From Psychrobium sp. MM17-31 (GTDB lineage: Bacteria > Pseudomonadota > Gammaproteobacteria > Enterobacterales > Psychrobiaceae): a stretch of DNA of 64,000 nucleotides. Each line of letters opens with the position of its first letter. The first letter of the stretch is position 1. The translations under genes and the position numbers were made by a program. Under the pieces are notes generated by a model. It worked only from the letters and a program-made list of their open reading frames with translations. It made no database searches and had not been told where the DNA came from. The DNA lies in assembly GCF_022347785.1 (NCBI RefSeq), contig NZ_JAKRGA010000006.1, forward strand, positions 62,001-126,000, in the 5' to 3' direction. Of the stretch, positions 17,379-27,104 are shown one piece after another.

Positions 17379-18824
17379 ATGAAAAAACAATTATTAGGAC
17401 TTACTGTTGGTACAGCTTTGTTGTCACTGGCGCAAAACGCCCAAGCTGGGGTTTCTCCGTATCTACCGCTTAAGCTCAATCCTGTATTTGAATTGGAAAT
17501 TGAGCGCTTAGTAACTATTACTGGTTATCCGGCGTTAAAAAAGCCTTATCACATCGCAACCGTTGTTAAATATCTTGATGAAGTAAAAACATCTCATCCT
17601 AAATTACATGGTCGTATTAATCGCTATATTAAGCGCTTTAAAAAGCCTTATGCGCTGACGCATTTTAAATCTGAATTGCGAATTTCAGATTCAAATTACA
17701 AAACGCTACCAAATTCTCGTGGCCGTTCAACTGAGCAAGAATACTACGTTGAAGCCACTGGCTTTGCGCAATTTAATAAATATGTGATTGCTAATGTAGG
17801 CGGTGGCTTTAGTGGTTCTAATTATAGTTACAACTTTGGCAATTTCTTGTCGGTTGGTAATGAGTACATGCAGGCCGATTTAGGCTATCGCGAACACTGG
17901 TTATCGCCGTTGCAAGATAGCTCGCAAATGATTTCGACGCAGGCATTGCCAATGCTTGGTGCGACGTTATCAAATGTGAAGCCTATGACTGATTACAACA
18001 TTATGTATGAACTAGGTTTTGGTCGTTTAGAAAAAGTTGATGGCATTGTGTTTCAAGATAAGCTGTCGTCAGGTAAGCCTGGTTTCTTGACCATGCACTT
18101 GAGTATGCAACCTACTGACTGGTGGACAATTTCCGGTAATCGTACTATGCAATTTGGCGGTGGCGATCGCGGAAGTGTTGGATTATCCGAGGTGTGGGAC
18201 GCGATTATCGATCCTGTGAGTTCTGATAACTGTGGCGGACAATCAGATCTACAAAACTGTGATAATGAATTTGGCAACCAACAAGCGTCAATCGCCAATC
18301 GATTCGATTTAAGTTGGGGCGACAATCCATTTAGTATTATCTTAGAAGTTGCTGGTGAAGATACTAACGATTATTCAAATTATAAATTGGGTAATAAGGC
18401 CTATAGTCTAGGTTTATTTATTCCGTATTTGTCTGAAACAGAGTCATTAAACCTTACCGCTCAATTAATTGAAGACGCTTGGTATACGCATCACCTTTAT
18501 CTCGCAGGGTACAGTAACAAAGGCCACAAAATGGGCCATTGGTGGGGGGATGAAAAAGGCGTTCGGGATATGATTGGCGCCGAAATATTAAGTGTTGGTT
18601 ACACCAATGACCTGACTGAAAGTAGCCATCTAAGCGTCAAATATCACACGGTACAAAATAAATATTCGGAGTCTACAGCTAGCCACAACTACGAACGTGG
18701 TCACTACCTGCAAGTGGATTACAACTGGCAGTACAAATCACACTTTTTAGGTCTGCATGTCTATGCGGGTAAAGATGTTAATGGCGAGTCTTTCTCAAGT
18801 TTAGGTTTCTCTAAACTGTGGTAA
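17379..18824 (+). CDS. Wzi-family outer-membrane capsule assembly protein
   Basis: 481 residues from the ATG at 17379, chosen because it gives a signal peptide (MKKQLLGLTVG...QNAQA) and puts the mature end at GVSPYLPL. The protein matches the Wzi/Caps_assemb family: an N-terminal helical part with conserved YLPL and IERL followed by a C-terminal set of amphipathic beta strands (YSYNFGNFLSV, GLHVYAGK) ending in an aromatic-rich strand SSLGFSKLW. Wzi is an 18-strand barrel that holds capsular polysaccharide on the cell surface. It leads into the TagD/TagB-like genes, suggesting that one surface polymer is involved. Confidence 0.85.
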   Translation: MKKQLLGLTVGTALLSLAQNAQAGVSPYLPLKLNPVFELEIERLVTITGYPALKKPYHIATVVKYLDEVKTSHPKLHGRINRYIKRFKKPYALTHFKSELRISDSNYKTLPNSRGRSTEQEYYVEATGFAQFNKYVIANVGGGFSGSNYSYNFGNFLSVGNEYMQADLGYREHWLSPLQDSSQMISTQALPMLGATLSNVKPMTDYNIMYELGFGRLEKVDGIVFQDKLSSGKPGFLTMHLSMQPTDWWTISGNRTMQFGGGDRGSVGLSEVWDAIIDPVSSDNCGGQSDLQNCDNEFGNQQASIANRFDLSWGDNPFSIILEVAGEDTNDYSNYKLGNKAYSLGLFIPYLSETESLNLTAQLIEDAWYTHHLYLAGYSNKGHKMGHWWGDEKGVRDMIGAEILSVGYTNDLTESSHLSVKYHTVQNKYSESTASHNYERGHYLQVDYNWQYKSHFLGLHVYAGKDVNGESFSSLGFSKLW

Positions 18825-18840
18825 TTTTGGAAATTAAATA

Positions 18841-19236
18841 ATGCGTATTATTACTTTTGGCACCTTCGATGTCTTTCATGTGGGTCACGTTAATATCCTA
18901 GAGCGAGCTCGTGCAAAAGGGGACTACTTAATCGTTGGTGTGTCTTCTGACGCTTTGAACATGAGTAAGAAAGGTCGCAATCCGATTTATTCGCAAGAAG
19001 ATCGCATTCACATACTAAAATCATTACGTTGTGTTGACGAAGTTTTTGTTGAAGAGTCACTTGAGCTTAAAGAGCAATATTTAATTGAGCACAAGGCTGA
19101 TATGTTGGTGATGGGAGATGATTGGGAAGGTAAATTTGATCATCTTAAGCATGTGTGTGACGTGGTTTATTTGCCGCGTACTCCATCAATATCAACAACA
19201 GAAACTATTGAAATCGTTAAAAACTTACCAAATTAA
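18841..19236 (+). CDS. Glycerol-3-phosphate cytidylyltransferase-like protein (TagD family)
   Basis: 131 residues, the size of TagD. The cytidylyltransferase motifs are GTFDVFHVGH at the N-terminus (HxGH) and RTPSISTT near the end, the latter matching the RTxGISTT-type signature. TagD makes CDP-glycerol from CTP and glycerol-3-phosphate, the donor for glycerol-phosphate polymers. The next gene encodes a glycerophosphotransferase-like protein 13 bp downstream, which strongly supports CDP-glycerol as product. It lies 16 bp after the Wzi gene. Another sugar- or ethanolamine-phosphate substrate cannot be excluded. Confidence 0.82.
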   Translation: MRIITFGTFDVFHVGHVNILERARAKGDYLIVGVSSDALNMSKKGRNPIYSQEDRIHILKSLRCVDEVFVEESLELKEQYLIEHKADMLVMGDDWEGKFDHLKHVCDVVYLPRTPSISTTETIEIVKNLPN

Positions 19237-19249
19237 TTGGCTTTGACTT

Positions 19250-20281
19250 ATGCAGCAACATTACCTTTTCTTTATTGCCCAAAACTATTCGTTTGAGATT
19301 TTACGTCCATTGCAAAGCCACATTAGGCAGCAAGGCGGTGAAGTGTTGTGGTTTGTCTATGGCAATGAAGTGAATGTCGCTCATTTTAACGAAGACGAAA
19401 TGTACACCACAGAGGCGCAACAGGCAGTAGATTTCAATCCTTTGGCGACCTATGTGCCGGGTAATATTGTCCCGAACTTTATCCCTGGACTTAAAGTTCA
19501 AGTATTCCACGGCCTAGAATGGAAGAAGAAAGGGCACTTCGTCATTCGTGGTTGTTTCGACTTGTATTGTACCCACGGCCCTGCGACGACTAACCGTTTT
19601 AACGAGTTAGCGGCGCAGCACGGCTATTTCGATATTATTGAGACTGGCTGGCCTAAGTTAGATGGTTTATTTACTAGCCCAAGCTATCAATGGGATGAAC
19701 AGCGCGACGTACCGACGATTTTATTCGCGCCAACCTTCTCGCCATCACTCACTGCTGCACCAGCTTTATTCGATGAAATTACTCGCCTGAGCCGTGAAAA
19801 AGACTGGCAGTGGTTAGTGAAGTTTCATCCGAAAATGGATCCTGACTGGATTGCAAAATATCGTAGTATCCAAAGTGACAAGCTCAAAGTGGTTGATGAT
19901 TGCGATGTGTCTCACGTGCTACAAGCAGGCGATGTGATGGTGTCTGATACTTCATCGATTATTGGCGAATTCGCATTGCTCGGTAAACCTGCGGTAACCC
20001 TCAATAATTCACAACCAGGAGATTACTTGTTAGATATTAGTGATGCTAGCCAACTAGAGTCTTCTATCGAACAAGCATTACAACCACCTGAAGAGTTAGC
20101 GCAACATATAAAAGGTTATGCGCTAGACTTGCACCCTTATGATGATGGCCAGAGTGCAAAGCGCATTTATGAGGCCACCCAACAATTGCTAAATAATGGT
20201 AAGCAAGCGCCTAAAAACATGCCACTGAATTTATTCCGCAACTTAAAAATGCGTAAAAAGCTGGGCTATTGGAAGTTTTAA
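19250..20281 (+). CDS. CDP-glycerol glycerophosphotransferase-like protein (TagB/TagF family)
   Basis: 343 residues resembling the catalytic domain of TagB/TagF-like transferases, which add glycerol phosphate from CDP-glycerol to a carbohydrate. Seen are YCTHGPATT, a GWPKLD segment, ILFAPTFSPS, KFHPKMD and the conserved DTSSIIGEFALLGKP near the C-terminus. There is no membrane segment, so it probably acts at the inner face of the inner membrane. Pairing with the TagD-like gene suggests glycerol-phosphate decoration of LPS core or capsule. The acceptor is unknown. Confidence 0.8.
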   Translation: MQQHYLFFIAQNYSFEILRPLQSHIRQQGGEVLWFVYGNEVNVAHFNEDEMYTTEAQQAVDFNPLATYVPGNIVPNFIPGLKVQVFHGLEWKKKGHFVIRGCFDLYCTHGPATTNRFNELAAQHGYFDIIETGWPKLDGLFTSPSYQWDEQRDVPTILFAPTFSPSLTAAPALFDEITRLSREKDWQWLVKFHPKMDPDWIAKYRSIQSDKLKVVDDCDVSHVLQAGDVMVSDTSSIIGEFALLGKPAVTLNNSQPGDYLLDISDASQLESSIEQALQPPEELAQHIKGYALDLHPYDDGQSAKRIYEATQQLLNNGKQAPKNMPLNLFRNLKMRKKLGYWKF

Positions 20282-20288
20282 TTTGGAC

Positions 20289-20323
20289 TTAGATAAAGGC
20301 AATTAATGTAAGCCTTTATCTAA
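20289..20323. other. 12-bp hairpin at convergent gene ends
   Basis: TTAGATAAAGGC (20289-20300) and its exact complement (20312-20323) enclose the stop codon of the glycosyltransferase gene on the minus strand and follow the stop of the transferase gene on the plus strand. There is no T-tract. It is probably a shared 3'-end structure. Confidence 0.5.
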
Positions 20324-21358
20324 AATCAGCGTTTCAAATTTATCACGTACACGCTTTATCGTAATATCGTTCATTAGCTTTTCGCCTTTGGCGCGTTTTC
20401 CCCATTTTACGATCTCTAGTGGTCGTTGCTGCTGACTAACGATGTGATGTTCGTAAACACTTACCACGTATTCACGCGATAAATACGGGCCTGTGCGACC
20501 TGGATTACTGTGGGCATATAAACCGATAACAGGTGTACCCATAGCTACCGCCATATGCGCTGGGCCGGTATCTGGTGCTAATACAATATCGGCATGCTTA
20601 ACCATACCGAGTAATTGCTTAAGGCTAGTTTGGCCAATCATGTTCTTCGGTGTTGATTTACACTGCGCCATAATCTCATCACCAAGGTTTTTCTCAAGCT
20701 CCGTTGGGCCGCCACATAAAATAACATCCCAGCCTTTCTTAGCTGCATGATCAGCGATTGCCGCATAACCTTCCGCGTGCCAGTTACGCTCAGCTTTACT
20801 CGCCGCAGGGCTAATTACCAAGGTGCGTTTGTCAGCTTTAAAGCGCGCTTTAGCCCACTCGTCATCTTCGCGCGGTAATGGCATATTCCATGTCGGCGTG
20901 GTGTCAGTAACACCAACTACTTCAGCAAATGCCATAAAGCCGTCTAAAACATGGGGTTCTTTTTGTCTGGCAATACGACGATTAACGAACAACCAATGAC
21001 CTTCTTTGGCGCGAACTTTATCAAAGCCAACTTTAAACTTTGCCTTAATACACAAGCTAGCAAGACTGGCGCGCAGTGCTACTTGCATTTGCAGTAAGAC
21101 ATCGAATTTGCGACCTTTCATTTTGGCTTTGAGATCTTTATAGCCTTGCGTGCCTGCGCCTTTGTCGAAAACAACAAATTCAACGCCCGGTAAGTCTTTT
21201 AGCAACATGGCCTCAACCTTACCAACTACCCAAGTGAACTTCGCCTCTGGCCATTTGCGCTGCATGGCTTGCACAGCTGCGACACAGTTACAAACATCGC
21301 CGATCGCCGATAATCGTAAAATACAAATCGACTGTGGAGAATCACTTGGAAATTTCAT
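20303..21358 (-). CDS. Glycosyltransferase family 9 (heptosyltransferase-like)
   Basis: 351 residues of the ADP-heptose:LPS heptosyltransferase family. The N-terminal half starts with ICILRLSAIGDV, and the C-terminal nucleotide-sugar half contains VISPAASKAERNW, a GGPTELE segment, and the family motif APDTGPAHMAVAMGTP. These enzymes add heptose to the LPS inner core. The residues do not tell heptosyltransferase I, II or III apart by eye. Proximity to kdkA and waaA supports an inner-core step. It is transcribed divergently from kdkA. Confidence 0.88.
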   Translation of the reverse strand: MKFPSDSPQSICILRLSAIGDVCNCVAAVQAMQRKWPEAKFTWVVGKVEAMLLKDLPGVEFVVFDKGAGTQGYKDLKAKMKGRKFDVLLQMQVALRASLASLCIKAKFKVGFDKVRAKEGHWLFVNRRIARQKEPHVLDGFMAFAEVVGVTDTTPTWNMPLPREDDEWAKARFKADKRTLVISPAASKAERNWHAEGYAAIADHAAKKGWDVILCGGPTELEKNLGDEIMAQCKSTPKNMIGQTSLKQLLGMVKHADIVLAPDTGPAHMAVAMGTPVIGLYAHSNPGRTGPYLSREYVVSVYEHHIVSQQQRPLEIVKWGKRAKGEKLMNDITIKRVRDKFETLILDKGLH

Positions 21359-21465
21359 GAATTAACGCCTTAGATAAAATGAGCGAGCAGTTTAGCATGA
21401 AATCTGTCATTGATTACCAATAAGGCAGTGATAGAATTATCAAAAAATTCACTAGGTCACCTTTC

Positions 21466-22185
21466 TTGCAAACACATATCCATCAAGACGCTAATCAATG
21501 GTTAATTCACGCGCCTGAGCTTTCAGTTACCAAAGAATGGTTTGAGCCGAGCTACTGGCAAACGCAAGACAAAATCTTGGGACAATCACGTGGCCGCAAC
21601 GTGACTTGGTTTGTCGGCGAAAAAGACTCTCCAATGGTACTGCGCCATTACTATCGTGGCGGTTTGATTGGCAAGCTAGTGACCGATAAATATTGGTTTG
21701 AAGGCCTTGAGAAGACTCGTCCATACCGCGAGTACGAATTGCTCGTTGAATTGGAAAAACGCCAGTTATCAGCGTGCCGCGTGGTGGCGGCGCAAGTGAC
21801 GAAGTCAGGTTTGAGCTATCGCGCCGATTTACTAATGAAAATGGTCGATGGCGGCAAAGATTTAGTGGCCTTGTTAACCAGTGCGCCTATGAGTGATGAG
21901 TTGTGGCAAGAGGTAGGGAAAACCATTGCGTTATTCCATAAACACAAGGTATATCACGCCGATTTAAATGCCCATAACATCCTGATCAATAAAGACAACA
22001 AAGCATGGCTGATTGATTTTGACCGCGGCGAAATTAAAGTACAGCGCGGCCAATGGTGTCAGGATAACCTCGATAGGTTGCTGCGCTCATTTAACAAAGA
22101 GTTAAACCAATTACCGCAGTTTTATTTTACGGATGATAATTGGCAAACGTTAATGAGTGCTTACAAAGCAGAGTTAGATGCTTAA
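21466..22185 (+). CDS. kdkA: 3-deoxy-D-manno-octulosonic acid kinase
   Basis: KdkA phosphorylates the Kdo residue of lipid A-Kdo in bacteria whose Kdo transferase adds one Kdo. The 239-residue protein shows the kinase-like fold signature HADLNAHNILI (catalytic loop) and LIDFDRGE (metal-binding DFD). The only practical start is TTG at 21466; upstream in frame there is no ATG or GTG before a stop, so the N-terminus is uncertain by several residues. It converges with waaA, ending 9 bp from it. Together these suggest a Haemophilus/Vibrio-like phosphorylated single-Kdo core. Confidence 0.9.
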   Translation: MQTHIHQDANQWLIHAPELSVTKEWFEPSYWQTQDKILGQSRGRNVTWFVGEKDSPMVLRHYYRGGLIGKLVTDKYWFEGLEKTRPYREYELLVELEKRQLSACRVVAAQVTKSGLSYRADLLMKMVDGGKDLVALLTSAPMSDELWQEVGKTIALFHKHKVYHADLNAHNILINKDNKAWLIDFDRGEIKVQRGQWCQDNLDRLLRSFNKELNQLPQFYFTDDNWQTLMSAYKAELDA

Positions 22186-22194
22186 CTCTTCTAG

Positions 22195-23460
22195 TTAAAC
22201 CTTCTGCTTAACCCAATTCATTAAGCGGGCAAGCGTTCCTTGGTTATCAACAACAACTTGTAGTGCCTTAGCTCCCATTTCACTGCACTGAATACCGTCG
22301 TTAAGTAACTGGCTAATAAAGATCGCTAATTCGTCACTATTGGCCACTTGTTGCAGACCACCACTAGCAACGAGTTTGTCGCAGATGTCGCTAAAGTTAT
22401 AGCAAGATGGCCCCATAATGACTGGTTTGCCAAGTGCTGCTGGCTCTAGCGGATTATGACCGCCGCGCTCGATTAGGCTGCCACCGATATAGCTAATATC
22501 GCTAATGCCTAATAACAGCAACATTTCTCCCATAGTATCGCCAATCACAACTTGAGTATCGTTATTTGGCGCAACCCCTTCACTGCGGCGCACTATGGCA
22601 AAGCCTACATCAGACGCTTGTTGCGTAACTTCATCAAAGCGCTCGCTGTGGCGGGGAATAACGACTAATAATAGGTCGGGAAAATCTCTTAATAAGGTCT
22701 TGTGGGTCTCAAATATCTGCTCATTTTCACCGGGATGGGTGCTGCCTGCAACCCATACTGGGCGATTTGGCGCCCACTGCTGTTTTAATGCTTGTTGCTT
22801 CGTTTTTAGCTCATCAGAAATGCTTAGCTCAAACTTAATGCTACCGCCGATAGTGAGTTTTTCCTCAGGCAGTCCAAGCTTAACAAAGCGCTCACCATCG
22901 CTAGCGTATTGCGCCGCTACGCAATCAAGCTTGTTAAGCATTTCATGCATTAATGGCGCAGCCTTACCCAAGTAGCCATTCATCGACTTTTCAGACATAC
23001 GCGCATTAGCCAATAAAATTGGTGTGCTAGCACTTGATAGTTGGTGAATGAGATTCGGCCACAATTCGGTTTCCATCACTATGACAGCTTGTGGTTTAAC
23101 CTGCTTTAGAAAGCGCTTAACGCTGCCGGGTAGATCAATGGGCAGGTAGCAATGAACCACGCTGTCGCCAAAGTTTTTCTTGACCACTTCGCTGCCTGTA
23201 GGGGTGCTAGTGGTTACTAAAATATGATGTTCGGGATAACCACTAACTAGTTGTTTTATTAGCGGTGTTGCAGCAATGGTTTCACCAACAGAGACACTGT
23301 GCACTAGAATAACAGGCTTGGTTAAGGTGAGTTTTCTAAAGCCAAATCGCTCGCCAACTCGGCCGCGATAATCGTCGCTTTTTAGCGCGCGATACAACAA
23401 GTAAAGCAAGAAAAAGGGAGTGGCTAAATACATAAAAACATTGTAGAAAAAACGATTCAT
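22195..23460 (-). CDS. waaA: 3-deoxy-D-manno-octulosonic acid transferase
   Basis: WaaA (KdtA) transfers Kdo from CMP-Kdo to the lipid A precursor at the inner membrane. The 421-residue product from the ATG at 23460 has an N-terminal membrane anchor (FFYNVFMYLATPFFLLYLLY), the family segment HSVSVGETIAATPL with the catalytic glutamate, VMETELWPNL, and GGSLIERGGHNPLEPAALGKP in the donor-binding half. The frame is open 18 codons further but that start removes nothing typical. The adjacent Kdo kinase suggests a monofunctional enzyme; this is inference. Confidence 0.96.
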   Translation of the reverse strand: MNRFFYNVFMYLATPFFLLYLLYRALKSDDYRGRVGERFGFRKLTLTKPVILVHSVSVGETIAATPLIKQLVSGYPEHHILVTTSTPTGSEVVKKNFGDSVVHCYLPIDLPGSVKRFLKQVKPQAVIVMETELWPNLIHQLSSASTPILLANARMSEKSMNGYLGKAAPLMHEMLNKLDCVAAQYASDGERFVKLGLPEEKLTIGGSIKFELSISDELKTKQQALKQQWAPNRPVWVAGSTHPGENEQIFETHKTLLRDFPDLLLVVIPRHSERFDEVTQQASDVGFAIVRRSEGVAPNNDTQVVIGDTMGEMLLLLGISDISYIGGSLIERGGHNPLEPAALGKPVIMGPSCYNFSDICDKLVASGGLQQVANSDELAIFISQLLNDGIQCSEMGAKALQVVVDNQGTLARLMNWVKQKV

Positions 23461-23584
23461 TACTTTGCACAAACTCCGATTACAGGTTACATTGGCGAAA
23501 CGCCTAACGGGCATTTTACGCCGTTTTACCGTAAATCAAAATACGGCGTTATAAATCAAACCATAAGATAGTGAAAAGCTACGC

Positions 23585-24238
23585 ATGAAAACGAAAGATA
23601 AGATTATTCAAGGCAGTATTGAGTTATTCAACGAGCAAGGAGAGCGCAATGTAACCACCAATCACATTGCCGAATATGTCGGTATTAGCCCCGGCAATCT
23701 CTATTATCACTATCGCAACAAAGACGACATTATTCGTTCTATCTATAAGCTGTATGAGAAAAACCTCGACCAAATGTTCACGCCGCAAGACGAAAGTAGT
23801 CAGGGCATGGATGAGATGATGTACTACCTTGAACGCGTATTCTACTCGATGTGGCAATTTAGATTTTTCTACGCCAATCTGCCGGATATTCTCGCCCGTG
23901 ACCCACAGCTTCACGAGCGTTATCTAGTGGCGCAAAAGTCTCTTTATCAGCGTTTGGTCAAGACCTTAAAACAAGTGAGAAGTCAGGGTTTTATTACGCT
24001 AGATGATGAAATGATTGATGATTTAGCCCATACCCTTAAATTAGTGGTGGCGTTTTGGATCAGCTATCAACACACCCAAAGTCTTGGAGAAATTACTCAA
24101 GCGACAATCTCACAAGGTGTCTTAAAAGTATTTAATGTGGTTAAAGGCTATTTAACACCGTCCGGTTTAGCGAATATTCAAGAAATTGAACAAAAATACT
24201 CAAAGATGATGAAATCTAATGTAAGTGATATGAAATAG
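23585..24238 (+). CDS. TetR/AcrR-family transcriptional regulator
   Basis: 217 residues. The N-terminal helix-turn-helix is clear (TTNHIAEYVGISPGNLYYHYRNKDDI). The C-terminal ligand-binding part is all-helical without recognisable specificity. It lies 226 bp before kbl on the same strand and is divergent from waaA. Possible targets are its own promoter or kbl-tdh, but no operator palindrome stands out. The ligand is unknown. Confidence 0.88.
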   Translation: MKTKDKIIQGSIELFNEQGERNVTTNHIAEYVGISPGNLYYHYRNKDDIIRSIYKLYEKNLDQMFTPQDESSQGMDEMMYYLERVFYSMWQFRFFYANLPDILARDPQLHERYLVAQKSLYQRLVKTLKQVRSQGFITLDDEMIDDLAHTLKLVVAFWISYQHTQSLGEITQATISQGVLKVFNVVKGYLTPSGLANIQEIEQKYSKMMKSNVSDMK

Positions 24239-24464
24239 AGATTAGTTTAGCTAATGTCTACTGCGTATCTTATGTTTTTTATATTTTAAAAACAAAGTAT
24301 TAATATCGTAATGATATCTTTACCATGAAATATTCTAATAGTGCTTAATTATCCGACCCAAAGAGCTGATTTAGTTTTTTAATCCGATTAAACTTACCTT
24401 ATCAATATTTGACCATCTGCTTAATCATTATGAGCCGGTATGGAAATTAACGTGAGGGGACATT

Positions 24465-25655
24465 ATGTCTAAAGCATTTAATCAATTCATTTCTGAGCAA
24501 CTAGAACAAGTTAAGGCCGAAGGTCTCTACAAGGAAGAGCGTTTCTTGTTGTCTCCTCAAGAAACTGATATCGCCGTTGCCAAGGGTGACGTAATTAACT
24601 TTTGTGCGAATAACTACCTAGGGTTAGCTAACCATCCTGATCTTATTGAAGCAGCGAAAGCTGGCCTTGATAAAAACGGCTTTGGTATGGCATCTGTGCG
24701 TTTTATCTGTGGTACGCAAGACATTCACAAGCAACTAGAAAGAGATTTAAGTGATTTCCTAGGTATGGAAGACACTATTCTTTACTCTTCTTGTTTCGAT
24801 GCTAACGCTGGTTTATTCGAAACGCTATTAGGCCCAGAAGATGCAATCATTTCAGATGCATTAAATCACGCTTCAATTATCGATGGCGTTCGCCTGTGTA
24901 AAGCAAAACGCTTCCGTTACGCTAACAACGACATGGCAGCACTAGAAGAGCAACTAATCGCAGCGACAGAAGCCGGCGCGCGCTTTAAACTAATCGCTAC
25001 CGACGGCGTTTTCTCAATGGACGGTGTTATCGCTAACCTTAAAGGCGTGTGTGATTTAGCTGATAAATACGATGCTATGGTAATGGTTGATGATTCTCAC
25101 GCCGTTGGTTTTGTTGGCGAAGAAGGTCGCGGCACACACGAATACTGTGAAGTAATGGATCGCGTAGACATCATCACTGGTACCTTGGGTAAAGCATTAG
25201 GCGGCGCATCAGGTGGTTTCACGTCGGCGAGTAAAGAGATTGTAGACTGGTTACGTCAACGTTCACGCCCTTACTTATTCTCAAACTCACTAGCACCGGC
25301 GATTGTTTCAGCGTCAATCAAAGTATTAGACATGCTGAAAAACGGGCAAGACTTACGTGATCAAGTAAAAGCTAATGCAGAGTACTTCCGCACGCAAATG
25401 GGCGCTGCTGGTTTCACTATGGCTGGTGCTGACCACGCTATCGTTCCTGTAATGCTAGGCGATGCGAAATTAGCCTCGACTATGGCTGATAAGTTACTAG
25501 AGAAAGGCATTTACGTTATTGGTTTCTCTTTCCCTGTTGTGCCAAAAGGTCAAGCGCGTATTCGTACCCAGATGTCAGCAGCACACACTAAAGAGCAGCT
25601 AGATCGCGCTATTGCTGCCTTTATCGAAGTTGGTAAAGAGCTAGAGGTTATCTAA
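24465..25655 (+). CDS. kbl: Glycine C-acetyltransferase (2-amino-3-ketobutyrate CoA ligase)
   Basis: Kbl cleaves 2-amino-3-ketobutyrate with CoA to glycine and acetyl-CoA, the second step of threonine degradation. The 396-residue PLP enzyme shows [14 protein letters not shown] at the N-terminus, [10 protein letters not shown], and the PLP-lysine motif [22 protein letters not shown] precedes the ATG. tdh follows after only 2 bp, giving the standard kbl-tdh operon, in which the second gene supplies the substrate. Confidence 0.98.
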   Translation: MSKAFNQFISEQLEQVKAEGLYKEERFLLSPQETDIAVAKGDVINFCANNYLGLANHPDLIEAAKAGLDKNGFGMASVRFICGTQDIHKQLERDLSDFLGMEDTILYSSCFDANAGLFETLLGPEDAIISDALNHASIIDGVRLCKAKRFRYANNDMAALEEQLIAATEAGARFKLIATDGVFSMDGVIANLKGVCDLADKYDAMVMVDDSHAVGFVGEEGRGTHEYCEVMDRVDIITGTLGKALGGASGGFTSASKEIVDWLRQRSRPYLFSNSLAPAIVSASIKVLDMLKNGQDLRDQVKANAEYFRTQMGAAGFTMAGADHAIVPVMLGDAKLASTMADKLLEKGIYVIGFSFPVVPKGQARIRTQMSAAHTKEQLDRAIAAFIEVGKELEVI

Positions 25656-25657
25656 GC

Positions 25658-26683
25658 ATGAAAGCCTTAAGTAAATTAAAAGCCGAAAAAGGCATTTGGA
25701 TGGTTGATGCGCCTACACCGAAAATGGGCCACAACGATCTATTAATTAAAATTAAAAAAACCGCTATTTGTGGTACTGACATGCACATCTACAACTGGGA
25801 CGAATGGTCACAACGCACTATTCCAGTTCCTATGGTTGTTGGTCACGAATACGTGGGTGAAGTTGTTGGTATCGGTCAAGAAGTAAAAGGCTTCGAGCTA
25901 GGCGATCGCGTATCTGGTGAAGGTCACATTACCTGTGGTCACTGTCGTAACTGTCGCGGTGGCCGTACTCATCTATGTCGTAATACCACAGGTGTTGGTG
26001 TAAACCGCGAAGGCTCATTTGCTGAATACTTAGTTATTCCAGCATTTAACGCCTTTAAACTACCAGATGATATCTCAGATGAGTTAGCCGCAGTATTCGA
26101 CCCATTCGGTAATGCCGTGCACACAGCTCTTTCATTTGATTTAGTTGGTGAAGACGTATTAATTACTGGTGCTGGCCCAATCGGCATCATGGCGGTAGCT
26201 ATCTGTAAACACGTTGGCGCACGCCATGTGGTAATTACTGACGTAAATCCATATCGCTTAGAATTAGCGGAAAAGATGGGTGCGACTCGCGCTGTTAACG
26301 TTGCCGAAGAAAACCTTGAAGATGTTATGAAAGATCTTGGCATGACGGAAGGTTTTGATGTTGGCATGGAAATGTCAGGTGTACCTATGGCTTTCCAAAG
26401 CATGCTAGATGCCATGAACCACGGTGGTCGTATCGCTATGTTAGGTATTCCACCGTCAGACATGTCAATCGACTGGGACAAAGTGATTTTCAAAGGCTTA
26501 GTAATCAAAGGTATCTACGGCCGTGAGATGTTTGAAACTTGGTACAAGATGGCGAGCTTGATTCAATCTGGTTTAGATATTTCACCGATTATCACCCACC
26601 ACTTTCCAATCGATGAATTCCAGAAGGGCTTCGATGTCATGGGCTCTGGTCAATCAGGTAAGGTAATCCTGCACTGGGATTAG
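25658..26683 (+). CDS. tdh: L-threonine 3-dehydrogenase
   Basis: Tdh oxidises threonine to 2-amino-3-ketobutyrate with NAD+. The 341-residue zinc alcohol dehydrogenase-family protein has the catalytic zinc ligands in [11 protein letters not shown] and GHEYVGEV, the structural zinc cysteines in [15 protein letters not shown], and the Rossmann motif GAGPIGIMA. Its ribosome site (AGAGG) lies in the end of kbl. An intrinsic terminator follows. Imported threonine (SstT at the left end of the window) is a possible substrate source. Confidence 0.98.
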   Translation: MKALSKLKAEKGIWMVDAPTPKMGHNDLLIKIKKTAICGTDMHIYNWDEWSQRTIPVPMVVGHEYVGEVVGIGQEVKGFELGDRVSGEGHITCGHCRNCRGGRTHLCRNTTGVGVNREGSFAEYLVIPAFNAFKLPDDISDELAAVFDPFGNAVHTALSFDLVGEDVLITGAGPIGIMAVAICKHVGARHVVITDVNPYRLELAEKMGATRAVNVAEENLEDVMKDLGMTEGFDVGMEMSGVPMAFQSMLDAMNHGGRIAMLGIPPSDMSIDWDKVIFKGLVIKGIYGREMFETWYKMASLIQSGLDISPIITHHFPIDEFQKGFDVMGSGQSGKVILHWD

Positions 26684-26707
26684 TTTTTTTGACTATTACC
26701 GAATGAA

Positions 26708-26735
26708 GAAAAGCCCAACATTGTTGGGCTTTTTT
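26708..26735. terminator. Intrinsic terminator after tdh, probably bidirectional
   Basis: AGCCCAACA and TGTTGGGCT as arms, followed by TTTTT on the plus strand and AAAA on the left, so it can also end the minus-strand small-protein operon. Confidence 0.88.
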
Positions 26736-26752
26736 ATATGTTACAGCGTAAT

Positions 26753-27085
26753 TTAGTGGATTCTTGATGAGTAAATTAGCTCACTTTTTAATTCATTTAG
26801 TGAAATTATAGACTCAATTTGTGAACCTAATCTGCTTGTAGAAGGTGTGTCATGAACTGGTATAAATGGTGGTAGCCGACGATACGAGCTTCCACAATCC
26901 ATACATTTAGAAGCATTAGTTGATGTTTGATTTTCATCAAAATAAGAAGAATCTAGCTGCATTCCTGGAAAACAATAAACTACACTTCTGCCGTGATAGC
27001 CTTCAGAATTAATTAAACTGACCATTAGTACAAATGAAAGAAGAACAATTGGTATCGCTAATAATGATGAAAGTAGAAATCTCAT
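26753..27085 (-). CDS. Small hypothetical membrane or exported protein
   Basis: 110 residues with GGCGGAG upstream of the ATG. The N-terminus is strongly hydrophobic (residues 4-25), either an uncleaved anchor or a signal. The rest is polar and contains CMDCG, a CxxC pair that could bind metal or form a disulfide, and an earlier cysteine in VVYCFPG. I recognise no family. It is the second gene of a two-gene operon, 19 bp after the 67-residue gene. It is AT-rich compared with its neighbours, which may indicate recent acquisition. Confidence 0.6.
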   Translation of the reverse strand: MRFLLSSLLAIPIVLLSFVLMVSLINSEGYHGRSVVYCFPGMQLDSSYFDENQTSTNASKCMDCGSSYRRLPPFIPVHDTPSTSRLGSQIESIISLNELKSELIYSSRIH

Positions 27086-27104
27086 TCTTTGCTCCGCCGT
27101 TCAA

